A stretch of 61,190 bases of DNA from Clostridiales bacterium (GCA_022778745.1 JALFSR010000043.1:1-61190); one strand, 5' to 3'; shown: positions 31,920 to 42,203, counted from the stretch's first letter. A program made the numbers and translations. Notes: a model not told the origin generated them from the sequence alone.

Positions 31920-32039
31920 GGCTTGGATCAGACAAAAGTGACTGTTCCAAGCCGCAGACACAAGTAAGTCCCCACTCACTGCTTCGTGTTTTGCCTATTT
32001 GAAACTGAGAACTTCCTTTATTTCAGTTACTATGTCTGC
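31920..32039 (-). ncRNA. Candidate structured leader RNA upstream of leuB
   Basis: Long-range pairing GCAGACAU/GUGUCUGC (32039-32032 with 31961-31954), enclosed AACUGA/UCAGUU and GUGAGU-GGGG-ACUUAC hairpins, abutting GGCUUGGA/UCCAAGCC hairpin (31953-31920). Confidence 0.45.
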
Positions 32040-32173
32040 TGTTATCCTTTCTTTTAAACTATTTGTATTTATTCAAGAATGCACTTTGCATTCCTGTCAA
32101 TAGAAAAGCAAACGCTTTACTGCGTTAATATAAATCCGTATTAGTATTATGTTAGACTATTTTGTCTTATTTT

Positions 32174-33448
32174 TCAAGTCTTATCGAAAAATTTGTTCAT
32201 ATTTTCTTTTGTCTCAATCTGACGGAATATTTCTGGCGGTACAAATGCAGTTACTTCAATTCCATTTTCTGTATAATTTTCTTCCAAAAGCTGACCATAT
32301 TTACGAATTAACTGAATCTTATAAGCCTCTGCATACGTATATGTTTTTTGTATATATATTTTTTGTTCTCTTAAAATCTGCTCTAATAATCGCTTAAAAT
32401 CATCCAATCCCTCTCCTGTTTTCGCAGAAATATGAACAATATAATCAGCCTTAAAATCACGAAGCACCACTTCGTTTTGTACACAATCTTTTTTGTTAAA
32501 CAATGTAATAGAAATCTTGTCCTCTACACCAAGTTTTTGTAATGTATCATAGACAACATGCATTTGTGTATCCATCATTGGATTCGAGGAATCTACAACA
32601 TGAATTAAAATATCACAGTATTTTGCTTCTTCTAACGTACTGCGGAATGCATCGACAAGATGATGTGGCAGCTTACGAATAAATCCAACGGTATCAGTGA
32701 AAAGAATCTCCTCTCCTGAATCAAGCTTCATCATACGAGTCGTCGGATCCAATGTCGCAAATAATTTATTTTCCGCTAAAATTCCTGCATTTGTAAGTTT
32801 GTTTAAAAGTGTTGATTTTCCTGCATTTGTGTACCCCACAATGGCTGCTACTGTCGTGTGATTTTTGTTTCTCTGCTGTCTTGCCACTTCACGATGTCTT
32901 TTTACTGCTTCCAACTCCTGCTTTAACTGACCAATTCTTTGATGAATTAAACGTCGATCCATCTCAAGTTTTTTCTCTCCTGGTCCTCTTGTGCCAATAC
33001 CTCCTCCAAGACGGGATAAGGAGTTACGCAAGCCAACTAATCGCGCCGCACGATAACGAAGCTGTGCAAGTTCGACTTGAATTTTTCCTTCACTTGTCAT
33101 AGCATGTGCGGCAAAAATATCAAGAATTACCATCGTTCGATCCATTACTTTTGTCTCTAGCATCGACTCTAAATTACGAAGCTGCGCTGGTGATAACTCA
33201 TCATCGCATACAACTCCTGTCGCATCCAATTCCCATATTAACTGCTTTAATTCTTCTATCTTTCCTTTTCCAATATAAGTGCCAGGATTTTGATGTTCCA
33301 AATTTTGAATAACTTTTGCTAATGTAATGCCACCTGCTGTCTCAACTAATTCTTCTAATTCATCCAATGACTGTGCTGTGTCATCTCCGTCTCGTTCACT
33401 AACTGCAAACAAAATTACTCGCTCGGTTGTCTCTTTTATTTCAATCAT
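32174..33448 (-). CDS. hflX: GTPase HflX
   Basis: GPGEKKLEMDRRLIHQRIGQLKQELE; VGYTNAGKSTLLNKLTNA; LFATLDPTTRMMKL. Confidence 0.95.
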   Translation of the reverse strand: MIEIKETTERVILFAVSERDGDDTAQSLDELEELVETAGGITLAKVIQNLEHQNPGTYIGKGKIEELKQLIWELDATGVVCDDELSPAQLRNLESMLETKVMDRTMVILDIFAAHAMTSEGKIQVELAQLRYRAARLVGLRNSLSRLGGGIGTRGPGEKKLEMDRRLIHQRIGQLKQELEAVKRHREVARQQRNKNHTTVAAIVGYTNAGKSTLLNKLTNAGILAENKLFATLDPTTRMMKLDSGEEILFTDTVGFIRKLPHHLVDAFRSTLEEAKYCDILIHVVDSSNPMMDTQMHVVYDTLQKLGVEDKISITLFNKKDCVQNEVVLRDFKADYIVHISAKTGEGLDDFKRLLEQILREQKIYIQKTYTYAEAYKIQLIRKYGQLLEENYTENGIEVTAFVPPEIFRQIETKENMNKFFDKT

Positions 33449-33518
33449 AATTTCAGCCTCTTTTCTCTGTGTTTCATTCATCCTACTTCATAATCCGATC
33501 AAACAAAGACTATTTCAC

Positions 33519-34061
33519 TCATTGATCGGTCGAAATCTTTTTAAAAAATCGATTTGCTGTATCCCGAAAAACAGCAGCGGCCTCCAAATATCCATATGAT
33601 TCTAACTGCTGTACAATTGTTTCATATATTTCTTCTTTATATGGCTCTTTTTTTATTGCATTTTGATAATCCTCTAATGCCTGGGAATAATTTCCTGTAT
33701 GAATATAAAGAAATCCCCTCTTCACATAAATATCCGATTTCGCATCATCTGTCTTAATAATTCTTGTATAAAGCTTGATTGCTTCATCAAATTGATTCAT
33801 CTTCACTTTTACTTGTGCAAGCTCATCTACCAATTCGATTTCTTTTTTCACCATGCAATTCATTGCTTCTTCCAATTTTTGCACAGCATTGTCATAATCT
33901 CCCTGTTCCTCCGCAATTTTACCTTCTTTCCATAGTATATGCATCGAATGTTCTTCTATTCGATCTGGCACTAAAACTAAAATGCTAGTTAATAAAAATA
34001 TATATCCTAAACAGGATACTGTAAAAAAATATTTACTGTCTAGTAGTTGTCTCCATCTCAT
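33519..34061 (-). CDS. TPR-repeat protein with N-terminal TM
   Basis: WKEGKIAEEQGDYDNAVQKLEEAM; YVKRGFLYIHTGNYSQALEDYQNAIKKEP. Confidence 0.8.
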   Translation of the reverse strand: MRWRQLLDSKYFFTVSCLGYIFLLTSILVLVPDRIEEHSMHILWKEGKIAEEQGDYDNAVQKLEEAMNCMVKKEIELVDELAQVKVKMNQFDEAIKLYTRIIKTDDAKSDIYVKRGFLYIHTGNYSQALEDYQNAIKKEPYKEEIYETIVQQLESYGYLEAAAVFRDTANRFFKKISTDQ

Positions 34062-34185
34062 TTGTTATAACTTCCCATAATTATTTCTTTTGATTCCAAC
34101 ATCTTATTTATTATAATACAATATTTTTTTTTAATAATCTAGCATTTCATAAAAAAAGATGATATTATAGGTCCATTTCCTATAA

Positions 34186-34226
34186 ATTAAAAAGTGGATG
34201 CGATCTAATGGCACCCACTTTTTAGC
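34186..34226 (-). terminator. Terminator downstream of galT
   Basis: aaaaagtggatgc ... gcacccacttttt. Confidence 0.65.
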
Positions 34227-34285
34227 GTTTATTTCTTTCTTTTACTCATTTAACAAAATGTTTCTTTTAGACGGAATAAAACCTT

Positions 34286-35785
34286 TTATTTTACTTGATC
34301 TACAAATCTCATAAATGCTTCCTGACCTGCTTCGTCTCTCTTATAAACGCCAGCATGTTCAAGAACTTTTGCAAATACTTTTCCAATTTCGTCTCTTAAA
34401 ATTTCATCAATCGTATCTGCATTTACATTGTCATACTGTGGAAGGAACTGTTCTACCCAATCTGCATGTTTTTCCAATGCTTCATTTGAACGAATATCCT
34501 TGCCTTCTACAATATATTCGCCAAGCTGTTTCATCTCATCTTTCAAACGGGACGGCAATACTGCAAGACCCATTACTTCGATCAGACCGATATTTTCTTT
34601 CTTAATATGGTGCAGCTCTGCATGTGGATGGTACACACCAAGTGGATGTTCTTCTGTCGTAATATTGTTACGCAGAACAAGATCTAACTCATATGTATCA
34701 CCTTTCTTTCTTGCAATTGGAGTAATTGTGTTATGAGGCTGTCCTTCTGTCTGAGCAAAAATAAATGCTGCCTCATCAGTATATCCTCTCCAGCTCTTTA
34801 AAATCACATCTGCCAGCTCAATCAGACGACTTTCATCTGTATGACGAATACGAATAACAGACATTGGCCACTTTACGATACCAGCTTCTACATCTTCATA
34901 TCCAGCAAATGAAACAGACTTCTCAATTGGTGCTTTTGCCATCGCAAATTCATAATGACCGCCTTGGAAATGGTCATGTGTTAAAATTGATCCTCCTACG
35001 ATTGGCAGATCGGCATTAGAACCAAGGAAATAATGTGGGAACTGCTTTACAAAATCAAACAGCTTGCGGAATGTACTCTTATCAATCTTCATCGGTACGT
35101 GTTCTCCGCAGAATACGATACAATGCTCATTATAATATACATATGGAGAATACTGGAATCCCCATGCAGAATCATTAATTGTAATTGGAATAATACGATG
35201 ATTCTGTCTTGCTGGATGATTTACTCTTCCTGCATAACCTTCATTTTCTTTGCAAAGCAGACACTTTGGATAGCCACTCTGTTTCATTAACTTAGCAGCT
35301 GCAATTGCCTTTGGATCTTTTTCTGGCTTGGAGAGATTGATTGTCACATCTAAGTCTCCGTATTCTGTCTTTGTCAGCCATTTGATATCTTTGCATACAC
35401 GATATCTGCGGATATAATCCGAATCCTGACTCAACTTATAGTAATAATTCGTTGCTTCTTCTGGAGAAACTACATATTTTTCTTGGAATGTACGAATTAC
35501 TTGGGATGGACGAGGCATCAGGCAATTCATTAACTTTGTATCAAATAAATCACGATATACTACACTGTTTTCTTTTAATACTCCAGCCTCGTATGCATAA
35601 TCCAACAATTCCTTTAATGTTTCTTCCAGATTCACATCTGTCAAATTACATTCTGGTTCTGAATATTCTTCTAACTGTAGCACTTCTAAAATCTGATTTG
35701 TTGCATAGATTTTTTCTTCCTTTGGAAGTAATCCACTATTCAAACCATATGCTACCAGTTTTGCAATACTTACATTTACATCCAT
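34286..35785 (-). CDS. galT: UDP-glucose--hexose-1-phosphate uridylyltransferase (Firmicutes-type GalT)
   Basis: NHPARQNHRIIPITINDSAWGFQYSPYVYYNEHCIVF; GGSILTHDHFQGGHYEFAM. Confidence 0.96.
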   Translation of the reverse strand: MDVNVSIAKLVAYGLNSGLLPKEEKIYATNQILEVLQLEEYSEPECNLTDVNLEETLKELLDYAYEAGVLKENSVVYRDLFDTKLMNCLMPRPSQVIRTFQEKYVVSPEEATNYYYKLSQDSDYIRRYRVCKDIKWLTKTEYGDLDVTINLSKPEKDPKAIAAAKLMKQSGYPKCLLCKENEGYAGRVNHPARQNHRIIPITINDSAWGFQYSPYVYYNEHCIVFCGEHVPMKIDKSTFRKLFDFVKQFPHYFLGSNADLPIVGGSILTHDHFQGGHYEFAMAKAPIEKSVSFAGYEDVEAGIVKWPMSVIRIRHTDESRLIELADVILKSWRGYTDEAAFIFAQTEGQPHNTITPIARKKGDTYELDLVLRNNITTEEHPLGVYHPHAELHHIKKENIGLIEVMGLAVLPSRLKDEMKQLGEYIVEGKDIRSNEALEKHADWVEQFLPQYDNVNADTIDEILRDEIGKVFAKVLEHAGVYKRDEAGQEAFMRFVDQVK

Positions 35786-36017
35786 ATAAAACTCCTTCCT
35801 CTTATCTAAAACTGACTCGTCAAATTAACGATTGTTTTTTTCTTTTTTGTACAGTTAACACATAACTTTTCTTAATCATTCTGTATCTTTTGTATGTATC
35901 ACGCATGATTCATTTCATTTTTATATATCTTTTGTACAATTAATAAGCAGCTTACTTTGCTATTATTGTACCATTGATTATATTTAGATGCAATGAATAG
36001 ATTTTGCACAATTATAC

Positions 36018-37187
36018 CTATTTTGTTACTTTATGTGTCCCATCACCGATTTCTACTACATAGAAGTCTGCTGCATATCCAATTTTATCTTTATAAATTT
36101 TTCCAGTATTTTCGATAAATGCATCAATTTTATCGTTTTCTACAATGCTAACAGTACATCCTCCGAATCCAGCACCCGTCATACGAGAACCAATTACACC
36201 TTCTTGCTCCCATGCAGCCTCTACTAATGTATCTAACTCGATACCTGTTACTTCATAATCATCTCTTAATGAAACATGAGATGCATTCATTAACTTACCA
36301 AACAGAGCGATGTCATTGTTACGAAGTGCTTCTACTGCCTTGATTGTTCTCTGATTTTCATATACAGCATGCTTTGCTCTCTTACGTTGCACTGGATTGG
36401 TAATTACATGCTTTACTTCCTCAAACTGTTCTTCTGTTAATTCTCCAAGTGTTTTAATATCAACTACTGTCTGAAGCTGTGCAAGTGCTGTCTCACATTC
36501 GCTTCTTCTTTCGTTATATTTGGAATCTGCAAGACCTCTCTTTTTATTGCTGCATGCAATTACGATCTTTGCATGATCCAGATGAATTGGTGCATACTCA
36601 TAGCTCAAATCAGCGGTATCTAAGAAAATTGCATGATCTTTCTTGCCCATTGCGATTGCAAACTGATCCATAATACCACAATTCACGCCATTGAACTGAT
36701 TTTCTGCTAACTGACTGATCAGAGAAATCTGAATCATATCAACATCAAATCCAAATGTTTCTTTTAAGATTACACCAGTTGCTACTTCGATAGATGCAGA
36801 TGAAGAAAGACCCGAACCATTTGGAATATTTCCAAAGAACAACATATCCAATCCAGATGTAATATGATATCCTTTCTGCTCAAATGCCCACATAACTCCC
36901 TTTGGATAGTTACACCAGTTATCTTTCTTATTATAAACAAAGTTTGATGCTGGTACCGTGCATACACCGAATTTTTCAAAATTTATGGAATACATTCTCA
37001 TAACACCATCATTATTCTTTCTTGCCACTGCGTAAGTACCGATCGTCAATGCACATGGGAATACATGCCCTCCATTATAATCGGTATGTTCTCCGATTAA
37101 ATTTACACGACCTGGAGAGAAATAAAATTCAGCACCTTCTGTAGTTCCATAAACTTTCGCAAATTTGTCCATTAATTGTTTTTTCAT
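36018..37187 (-). CDS. galK: Galactokinase
   Basis: FFSPGRVNLIGEHTDYNGGHVFPCALTIGTYA (as FYFSPGRVNLIGEHTDYNGG); GNIPNGSGLSSSASIEVATG; SRMTGAGFGGCTVSIV. Confidence 0.97.
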   Translation of the reverse strand: MKKQLMDKFAKVYGTTEGAEFYFSPGRVNLIGEHTDYNGGHVFPCALTIGTYAVARKNNDGVMRMYSINFEKFGVCTVPASNFVYNKKDNWCNYPKGVMWAFEQKGYHITSGLDMLFFGNIPNGSGLSSSASIEVATGVILKETFGFDVDMIQISLISQLAENQFNGVNCGIMDQFAIAMGKKDHAIFLDTADLSYEYAPIHLDHAKIVIACSNKKRGLADSKYNERRSECETALAQLQTVVDIKTLGELTEEQFEEVKHVITNPVQRKRAKHAVYENQRTIKAVEALRNNDIALFGKLMNASHVSLRDDYEVTGIELDTLVEAAWEQEGVIGSRMTGAGFGGCTVSIVENDKIDAFIENTGKIYKDKIGYAADFYVVEIGDGTHKVTK

Positions 37188-37304
37188 CGTCTTTACTCCT
37201 TTTCTATTTTTATTTTTTTGCTTGCTTAACTACTTTTATTCAATTCAGAAATAACTTCTGTGATTGACAATAACAAAAATAACAATTCTTTGTTTTTTTG
37301 ATTG

Positions 37305-38231
37305 TTATTCTTCATAACTAACTTTCATCAAAATATTTTGATGATAATCTCCAAAGCATTCTCCAAATAAATTCATCCCGCCCTTATGGACAGCATTTTC
37401 TGCGATTCCTACTCGCACAGTAATGTATGGATTAGAAAATAAATGATAATTTTTGATTGTTTTATTGCTCTTTTTCGTTCCGTCTAAATAACTTCCATCT
37501 TCTGTCAATTTCCATATCTTTAACAAACCATATTGTGTATTTTTATCTGACCACCAGTCTGGATTCCATTTTCCTCTTCTTCCTCCAAAATCCGACGGGC
37601 ATGTCCATGTGGCAACTTCAATTCCATTGATCCAAACGGTAAGATCCGATGGACAATTCATATTGTATTCATGGTCCTCAGAGCAAAGCTCCATCGAAAG
37701 TTCTAATTCTTTCTCTTTTACGCCTGCAAGAAAATGATTTGGAAAACGGTATTCCAAATATCCTTTGCCAAGCCAAATCAGCTGTGCTTCTACTCGATTC
37801 GGTTCAAAAAAGCAGCGTGGTTCATCTTCTTCTCCGATTTTTGCCTTTTCACTCACAATTCCGCATGTCGGCTCTACTTTATAATCAACAAAATGTCCAA
37901 TCGGCATCGAAATTACTTCTGTTTTCCACTCATATGTCATATTTGTGTTCATACCAATCAGCAGCTGCTCTGCCGCAACACTGCATATTTTCATCGAACC
38001 TCGAACTGCTGGCTGCAGACGAGTGTGAATTAATCCTGCTTCTTCTAATACTTTTATATGAGCAGCAGAAGACGATGGCGGAATGTCAAGCTGTTCTGCA
38101 ATTTCATTAATATTCAATGGTTTTTCTTTCAGAAGTTTTAATATATCAATTCGCACTTCTGAAGATAATGCTCTTCCAATTGATGCCAATAGCTTTCCGT
38201 CATCTAAATTAATCTCTATTGATTGTTTCAT
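37305..38231 (-). CDS. ArsR-like winged-helix transcriptional regulator with large C-terminal domain
   Basis: GRALSSEVRIDILKLLKEKPLNINEIAEQLDIPPSSSAAHIKVLEEAGLI. Confidence 0.85.
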   Translation of the reverse strand: MKQSIEINLDDGKLLASIGRALSSEVRIDILKLLKEKPLNINEIAEQLDIPPSSSAAHIKVLEEAGLIHTRLQPAVRGSMKICSVAAEQLLIGMNTNMTYEWKTEVISMPIGHFVDYKVEPTCGIVSEKAKIGEEDEPRCFFEPNRVEAQLIWLGKGYLEYRFPNHFLAGVKEKELELSMELCSEDHEYNMNCPSDLTVWINGIEVATWTCPSDFGGRRGKWNPDWWSDKNTQYGLLKIWKLTEDGSYLDGTKKSNKTIKNYHLFSNPYITVRVGIAENAVHKGGMNLFGECFGDYHQNILMKVSYEE

Positions 38232-38462
38232 AAGTCTCCTTTCTATTTATTCTAATATTTTTGTTTTATTCTTTTTTTCTTGTTATAATTAATCTATCAT
38301 ATTATTTTCTTGTTGTAAAGTAATTTTTTACTCATTACTATACAAATTTTTTTCTTTATTATTGTGAATTTTTTACAATTTTTCTCCTACAACTTGCGGA
38401 AAAGCTTTGTTACTGTTTATAATTTTTCTGCATGTTTGCTTACCTTATATTTAACAAAAAAT

Positions 38463-38536
38463 AGAGACTATTATAACAAGATTTTTAGAATAATTACTTA
38501 GTTCTAATTATCATTTTTATAATAGTCTCTATATTT
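38463..38536 (-). terminator. Terminator downstream of mutY
   Basis: atagagactattata ... tataatagtctctat, 15-bp stem. Confidence 0.65.
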
Positions 38537-38593
38537 TTATTTTGTCATTGTCTGTTTTGATTCCAATCAAGCAGATGGCTGCAGTCTATCTTA

Positions 38594-39796
38594 CTACTTA
38601 CTTGACTCGGTTAAATATTTTTTCCATGCTTTAAATGCATTGGGTAATGCATAGTCTTTTTTTAACTGCTGTTTTGTCACAAAGAAAAATGGTTCCCTAT
38701 GTTCTTTTATCGCATCTGCTTTTATTGTGTCCGGCTGCGTATATTCTATACAAAGTGGATGAATAAGATATGCCTGCATATGCCACTCGATATGGGAAAA
38801 AATATGCTTTCCATCATTTATCCGCTCTGCTTTTACTGAGTAGCCTAGTTTTTGTTCCCACATCTGCTCTGCTTCTTGTATCGAACAATATCCCTCGCAG
38901 TTTGGCAGTTCATATAATCCTGCAAGAAGTCCTGTCGATGGTCGTCTCTGAATGGCTGTCAAATCATCTTCTTGAACAAGAAATACTGTCTTTTGTTCTA
39001 TTTTTCGCTCTGCCTTTTTCTTTTTTACTGGAATTTCTTCTGTCAGATGCTGTATTCTGGCAAGGCAAAGCATCTGCCATGGACATTGCTCACAATGTGG
39101 TTTTCCATTTGGAAGGCAAACAAGCGCGCCTAACTCCATCAATGCCTGTGTGAACATTCTTGGATTTGGATGTGTCTGCTGCATGAGTCCAATCAATGTT
39201 TGTTCCATTTGCTTTTTAACAGATTGTTTTGTAATATCTTCCCGATGCGCTAATAATCGAGAAATGACACGAAGTACATTACCGTCCACTGCTGGTATTT
39301 CCTGCTCATAAGCAATCGATGCGATTGCTCCTGCGGTGTAGCTTCCTATTCCAGGAAGTTCTAACAGCTGTTCATAACGATCTGGCAGCATCCCATTATA
39401 TTGTTCCACACAAATGATCGCCGCTTTTTTTAGATTTCTTGCACGAGAATAATAGCCGAGTCCTTCCCATAGCTTGAGCAACCGTTCTTCTTTCACTTGT
39501 GCTAGTGCATTTACATTGGGAAGTGCCTCAATAAATCGATGAAAATAAGGTCTCACTGCTTCCACTCTCGTCTGCTGCAGCATAATTTCTGAAATCCATA
39601 CCCAATATGGCTCTGGATTCGATCTCCAAGGCATTGTCCGTGCCGTTTTTTCAAACCATTTGAGCAGCGGATCAACTGCTTGATTGAGACGTTCTTCTTC
39701 TGATAATTGTCCTTTGAATCTGTTTTCTTCATCACATTTTGATAAAGTACTATCCTCAAATCCATCATACCAATCTGTTAAACTTAATTGTTCCAC
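38594..39796 (-). CDS. mutY: A/G-specific adenine glycosylase
   Basis: RTMPWRSNPEPYWVWISEIMLQQTRVEAVRPYFHRF; ELPGIGSYTAGAIASIAYEQEIPAVDGNVLRVISRL; FeS CxxxxxxCxxC. Confidence 0.95.
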   Translation of the reverse strand: MEQLSLTDWYDGFEDSTLSKCDEENRFKGQLSEEERLNQAVDPLLKWFEKTARTMPWRSNPEPYWVWISEIMLQQTRVEAVRPYFHRFIEALPNVNALAQVKEERLLKLWEGLGYYSRARNLKKAAIICVEQYNGMLPDRYEQLLELPGIGSYTAGAIASIAYEQEIPAVDGNVLRVISRLLAHREDITKQSVKKQMEQTLIGLMQQTHPNPRMFTQALMELGALVCLPNGKPHCEQCPWQMLCLARIQHLTEEIPVKKKKAERKIEQKTVFLVQEDDLTAIQRRPSTGLLAGLYELPNCEGYCSIQEAEQMWEQKLGYSVKAERINDGKHIFSHIEWHMQAYLIHPLCIEYTQPDTIKADAIKEHREPFFFVTKQQLKKDYALPNAFKAWKKYLTESSK

Positions 39797-40533
39797 TCAA
39801 ATGTCTCTCCTTCTTTTTGAATTTGAGCAATTCGATCTCTATAAGATGCAGAGCAAGGAAGCTGTTTTATTTTCTCAATCACCGAATAATCCCCCCAACA
39901 ATGCATCGGTACAATATGATCAGCAGATATAACTTTCATTAATTCATTCATTCCAATAAAGAAATCATCTTTCTGTCTTGGATCAAGCACAACAAATGCT
40001 ACATTAGCATGTCTGCCTCTTAGTTTTTCGAGTTCTGCCTCATATTGGCGGACAATCATTCGATTCCGCTCATCGTCTTCTTCTCTCCAAAACCAATAAT
40101 GCAAATCTCCTGCATGATAAATTGTTTTTCCTTCACAGCAAATCCAAAATGCGACTCCTTCATCATTTGAGCGAAGCGTTTCTATTGTCATAGATTGTTT
40201 TTCCAATACAATTGTCTCATTTGGCTTTACAAAACGCACTTTATTTTTGCAATGAACAGGAATTTTGTTTTCATTAATATCATCTGAAAGAATATATTGA
40301 ATATTTGGATATTGATCTGCCAATTCCAATATTTTGTTTGAAAAATGATCGCCATGTGCATGACTGGCAAATACAAAAAATGGTTTGTTTGAATCTATTT
40401 TTGGAATATTTCCTTTATAATAATCAAACAACATCGTTACTGAATCCAGTTCTGCTAAAAAGGAACTATGATAAATATACGTAACTTTCAAGCGATCTCC
40501 TCCTTTCTCATTAACGCAGTCTGCCTTCTGCAA
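39784..40533 (-). CDS. MBL-fold metal-dependent hydrolase (UlaG-like)
   Basis: FVFASHAHGDHFSNKI; GKTIYHAGDLHYWFW; IVPMHCWGDYS. Confidence 0.88.
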   Translation of the reverse strand: MQKADCVNEKGGDRLKVTYIYHSSFLAELDSVTMLFDYYKGNIPKIDSNKPFFVFASHAHGDHFSNKILELADQYPNIQYILSDDINENKIPVHCKNKVRFVKPNETIVLEKQSMTIETLRSNDEGVAFWICCEGKTIYHAGDLHYWFWREEDDERNRMIVRQYEAELEKLRGRHANVAFVVLDPRQKDDFFIGMNELMKVISADHIVPMHCWGDYSVIEKIKQLPCSASYRDRIAQIQKEGETFEWNN

Positions 40534-41023
40534 GCCTCAATATAGAAACGATTGGCATAATCAGCATACCACAAAAAAAATTACTTATACCATGAACAAA
40601 ATCCCACGGAAGTCCCGCAATAATCCAAGCAATCATACCATCGAAACTTAATCCATACAATACTGCCTGTGCAGGAGCATACAACGTTCCAAATAAAAAT
40701 CCATGTAATGCACAGACAATCATATACACAACTGGCTGTAGTTTTTTCGGCGTATTTTTTGGCAGAATCATAACAACGCCCCAAAGAATCGTCCATAAGT
40801 ACAAATATGGAATCCACCATGCTGCAAATCCGCAAAACATACCATTTAATATTACGTATATGTAGATTGGATACAGCGCCTTTTTTCTATATACAATGGT
40901 AAATGCAATCGTAAATACTCCAAGAAGATGGATATTCGGTGCAATCTCCATAATTATCTTAGATGCATACATAACTGCTCCGAGCATTGCAAACACAGCA
41001 GTTTCTCTAATTGAGAGCTTCAC
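40511..41023 (-). CDS. ECF-transporter S-component-like membrane protein
   Basis: RETAVFAMLGAVMYASKIIMEIAPNIHLLGVFTIAFTIVYRKKALYPIYIYVILNG; about six hydrophobic segments. Confidence 0.75.
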   Translation of the reverse strand: MKLSIRETAVFAMLGAVMYASKIIMEIAPNIHLLGVFTIAFTIVYRKKALYPIYIYVILNGMFCGFAAWWIPYLYLWTILWGVVMILPKNTPKKLQPVVYMIVCALHGFLFGTLYAPAQAVLYGLSFDGMIAWIIAGLPWDFVHGISNFFCGMLIMPIVSILRLAEGRLR

Positions 41024-41571
41024 TATTTTTCTACCTTAAAAGAATAGCTTTCACCATCTGTTACTTTTGTGGAATCAACTCCTGTCTGTGCATATTCTCC
41101 ATTTACATAAAATGCCCAATATACTCCATCTTTATCATAATCAGCTGTAATTCCATTGACTGTTTTTACAAAAAGACCGTATTGTCCTTCTTCTCCTTCG
41201 ATCAGTTCCAGCTCTGTTAAAGCCTCTCCAACCGTTTCCTTATCTGTATGAATCTCAAATGCTGTCTCGTTTCCTTCTTTATCTACTACAGTAAAGTCAA
41301 ATACTGTCTTTCCTTCTCCAAGCACTTTTTTATCTGCCTGATCATTTTCTTTACTTTCTGTGTCAGATACCGCTTCTTTGTCTGTCGTTGATTCTTCTTC
41401 GGATGTTGTTTTCTTCGTTGTTGATTCTTCTCCAACTGTTGTTTTTTCTGCTGCAGGTGAAGTTTCCTTATTTGTACCTTCACCACATCCTGTTGTGAAC
41501 AATGCCATAGCCACAACAAGCACCATACAAAGAATTACTGACAATACTTTCTTTGTGTTCTTCATTTTCAT
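41023..41571 (-). CDS. DUF4430-domain lipoprotein
   Basis: Lipobox LFTTGC; Ser/Thr/Glu-rich linker; C-term GQYGLFVKTVNGITADYDKDGVYWAFYVNGEYAQTGVDSTKVTDGESYSFKVEK. Confidence 0.88.
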   Translation of the reverse strand: MKMKNTKKVLSVILCMVLVVAMALFTTGCGEGTNKETSPAAEKTTVGEESTTKKTTSEEESTTDKEAVSDTESKENDQADKKVLGEGKTVFDFTVVDKEGNETAFEIHTDKETVGEALTELELIEGEEGQYGLFVKTVNGITADYDKDGVYWAFYVNGEYAQTGVDSTKVTDGESYSFKVEK

Positions 41572-41641
41572 AATAATACACTCCTTTATCTTTTATTTAT
41601 GCAAAGGTATAAGGCAAACAACCATTTTTACATAAAAAATT

Positions 41642-41682
41642 TGGGCTGCCTAAGAAACCTAAGCAACCCAAATTTTATCATA
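41642..41682 (-). terminator. Terminator downstream of GH28 remnant
   Basis: aaatttgggctgcc ... caacccaaattt with T-run on minus strand. Confidence 0.7.
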
Positions 41683-41706
41683 CTCATCTGCAACATACAA
41701 GTTTTT

Positions 41707-42203
41707 TTATTCAAGAACATGATCAACGTTCTCAATATGAATGGCTTCTCCATCTGCACCTTCTATTGTAACGTTTTGTAATACTAATGTATGGATATTG
41801 TTTGCATAAATACCCATCTTGCAAATCTCATCTGCGATTCCATCCATCATCGCAGGCTTTCCGCTCATTGCATTTTCAGCATAGTTGACATATACATTTT
41901 TCATCTCTACCTGTTCAATCTTTTGTTCTGGAAGACCATAGAAAAATGCTGCTACATGACAGTTTTTTGCCTGAATATTATGGAACGTAAGTGATTTTAC
42001 TTCTGGTGTCCGATCATCGACTGGAAGCGGATCTTTACACTGTACATAATCGGTATGTCCATCTTTATCGCAGAAATAGAAACTATTAATTACAAATGGT
42101 GTCATAACATGATCCATATGAATATTCTCAAATAAAATTCCATCAATTATCGCATCTTTTCCTCTTCCTCGGCGTGTCTTAATTCTAAGACCTCGATCGG
42201 TAT
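41707..42203 (-). pseudogene. C-terminal remnant of glycoside hydrolase family 28 (polygalacturonase-like)
   Basis: NTDRGLRIKTRRGRGKDAIIDGILFENIHMDHVMTPFVINSFYFCDKDG is GH28 C-terminal region; N-terminal half missing, upstream sequence is a palindrome. Confidence 0.85.

Noticed and set aside
31904-31979. N-terminal extension of leuB ([23 protein letters not shown])
   Set aside because: Conserved LeuB start is the internal [16 protein letters not shown]; the extension overlaps the candidate leader structure and is probably not translated as part of LeuB.
31905-32050. T-box leader for leuB
   Set aside because: No T-box consensus (AGGGUGGNACCGCG-like) or terminator/antiterminator pair was found; kept only as an unclassified leader candidate.
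41572-41700. Cobalamin riboswitch upstream of the DUF4430 gene
   Set aside because: The region holds only the GH28 terminator and a short leader; no B12-box-like sequence was seen.
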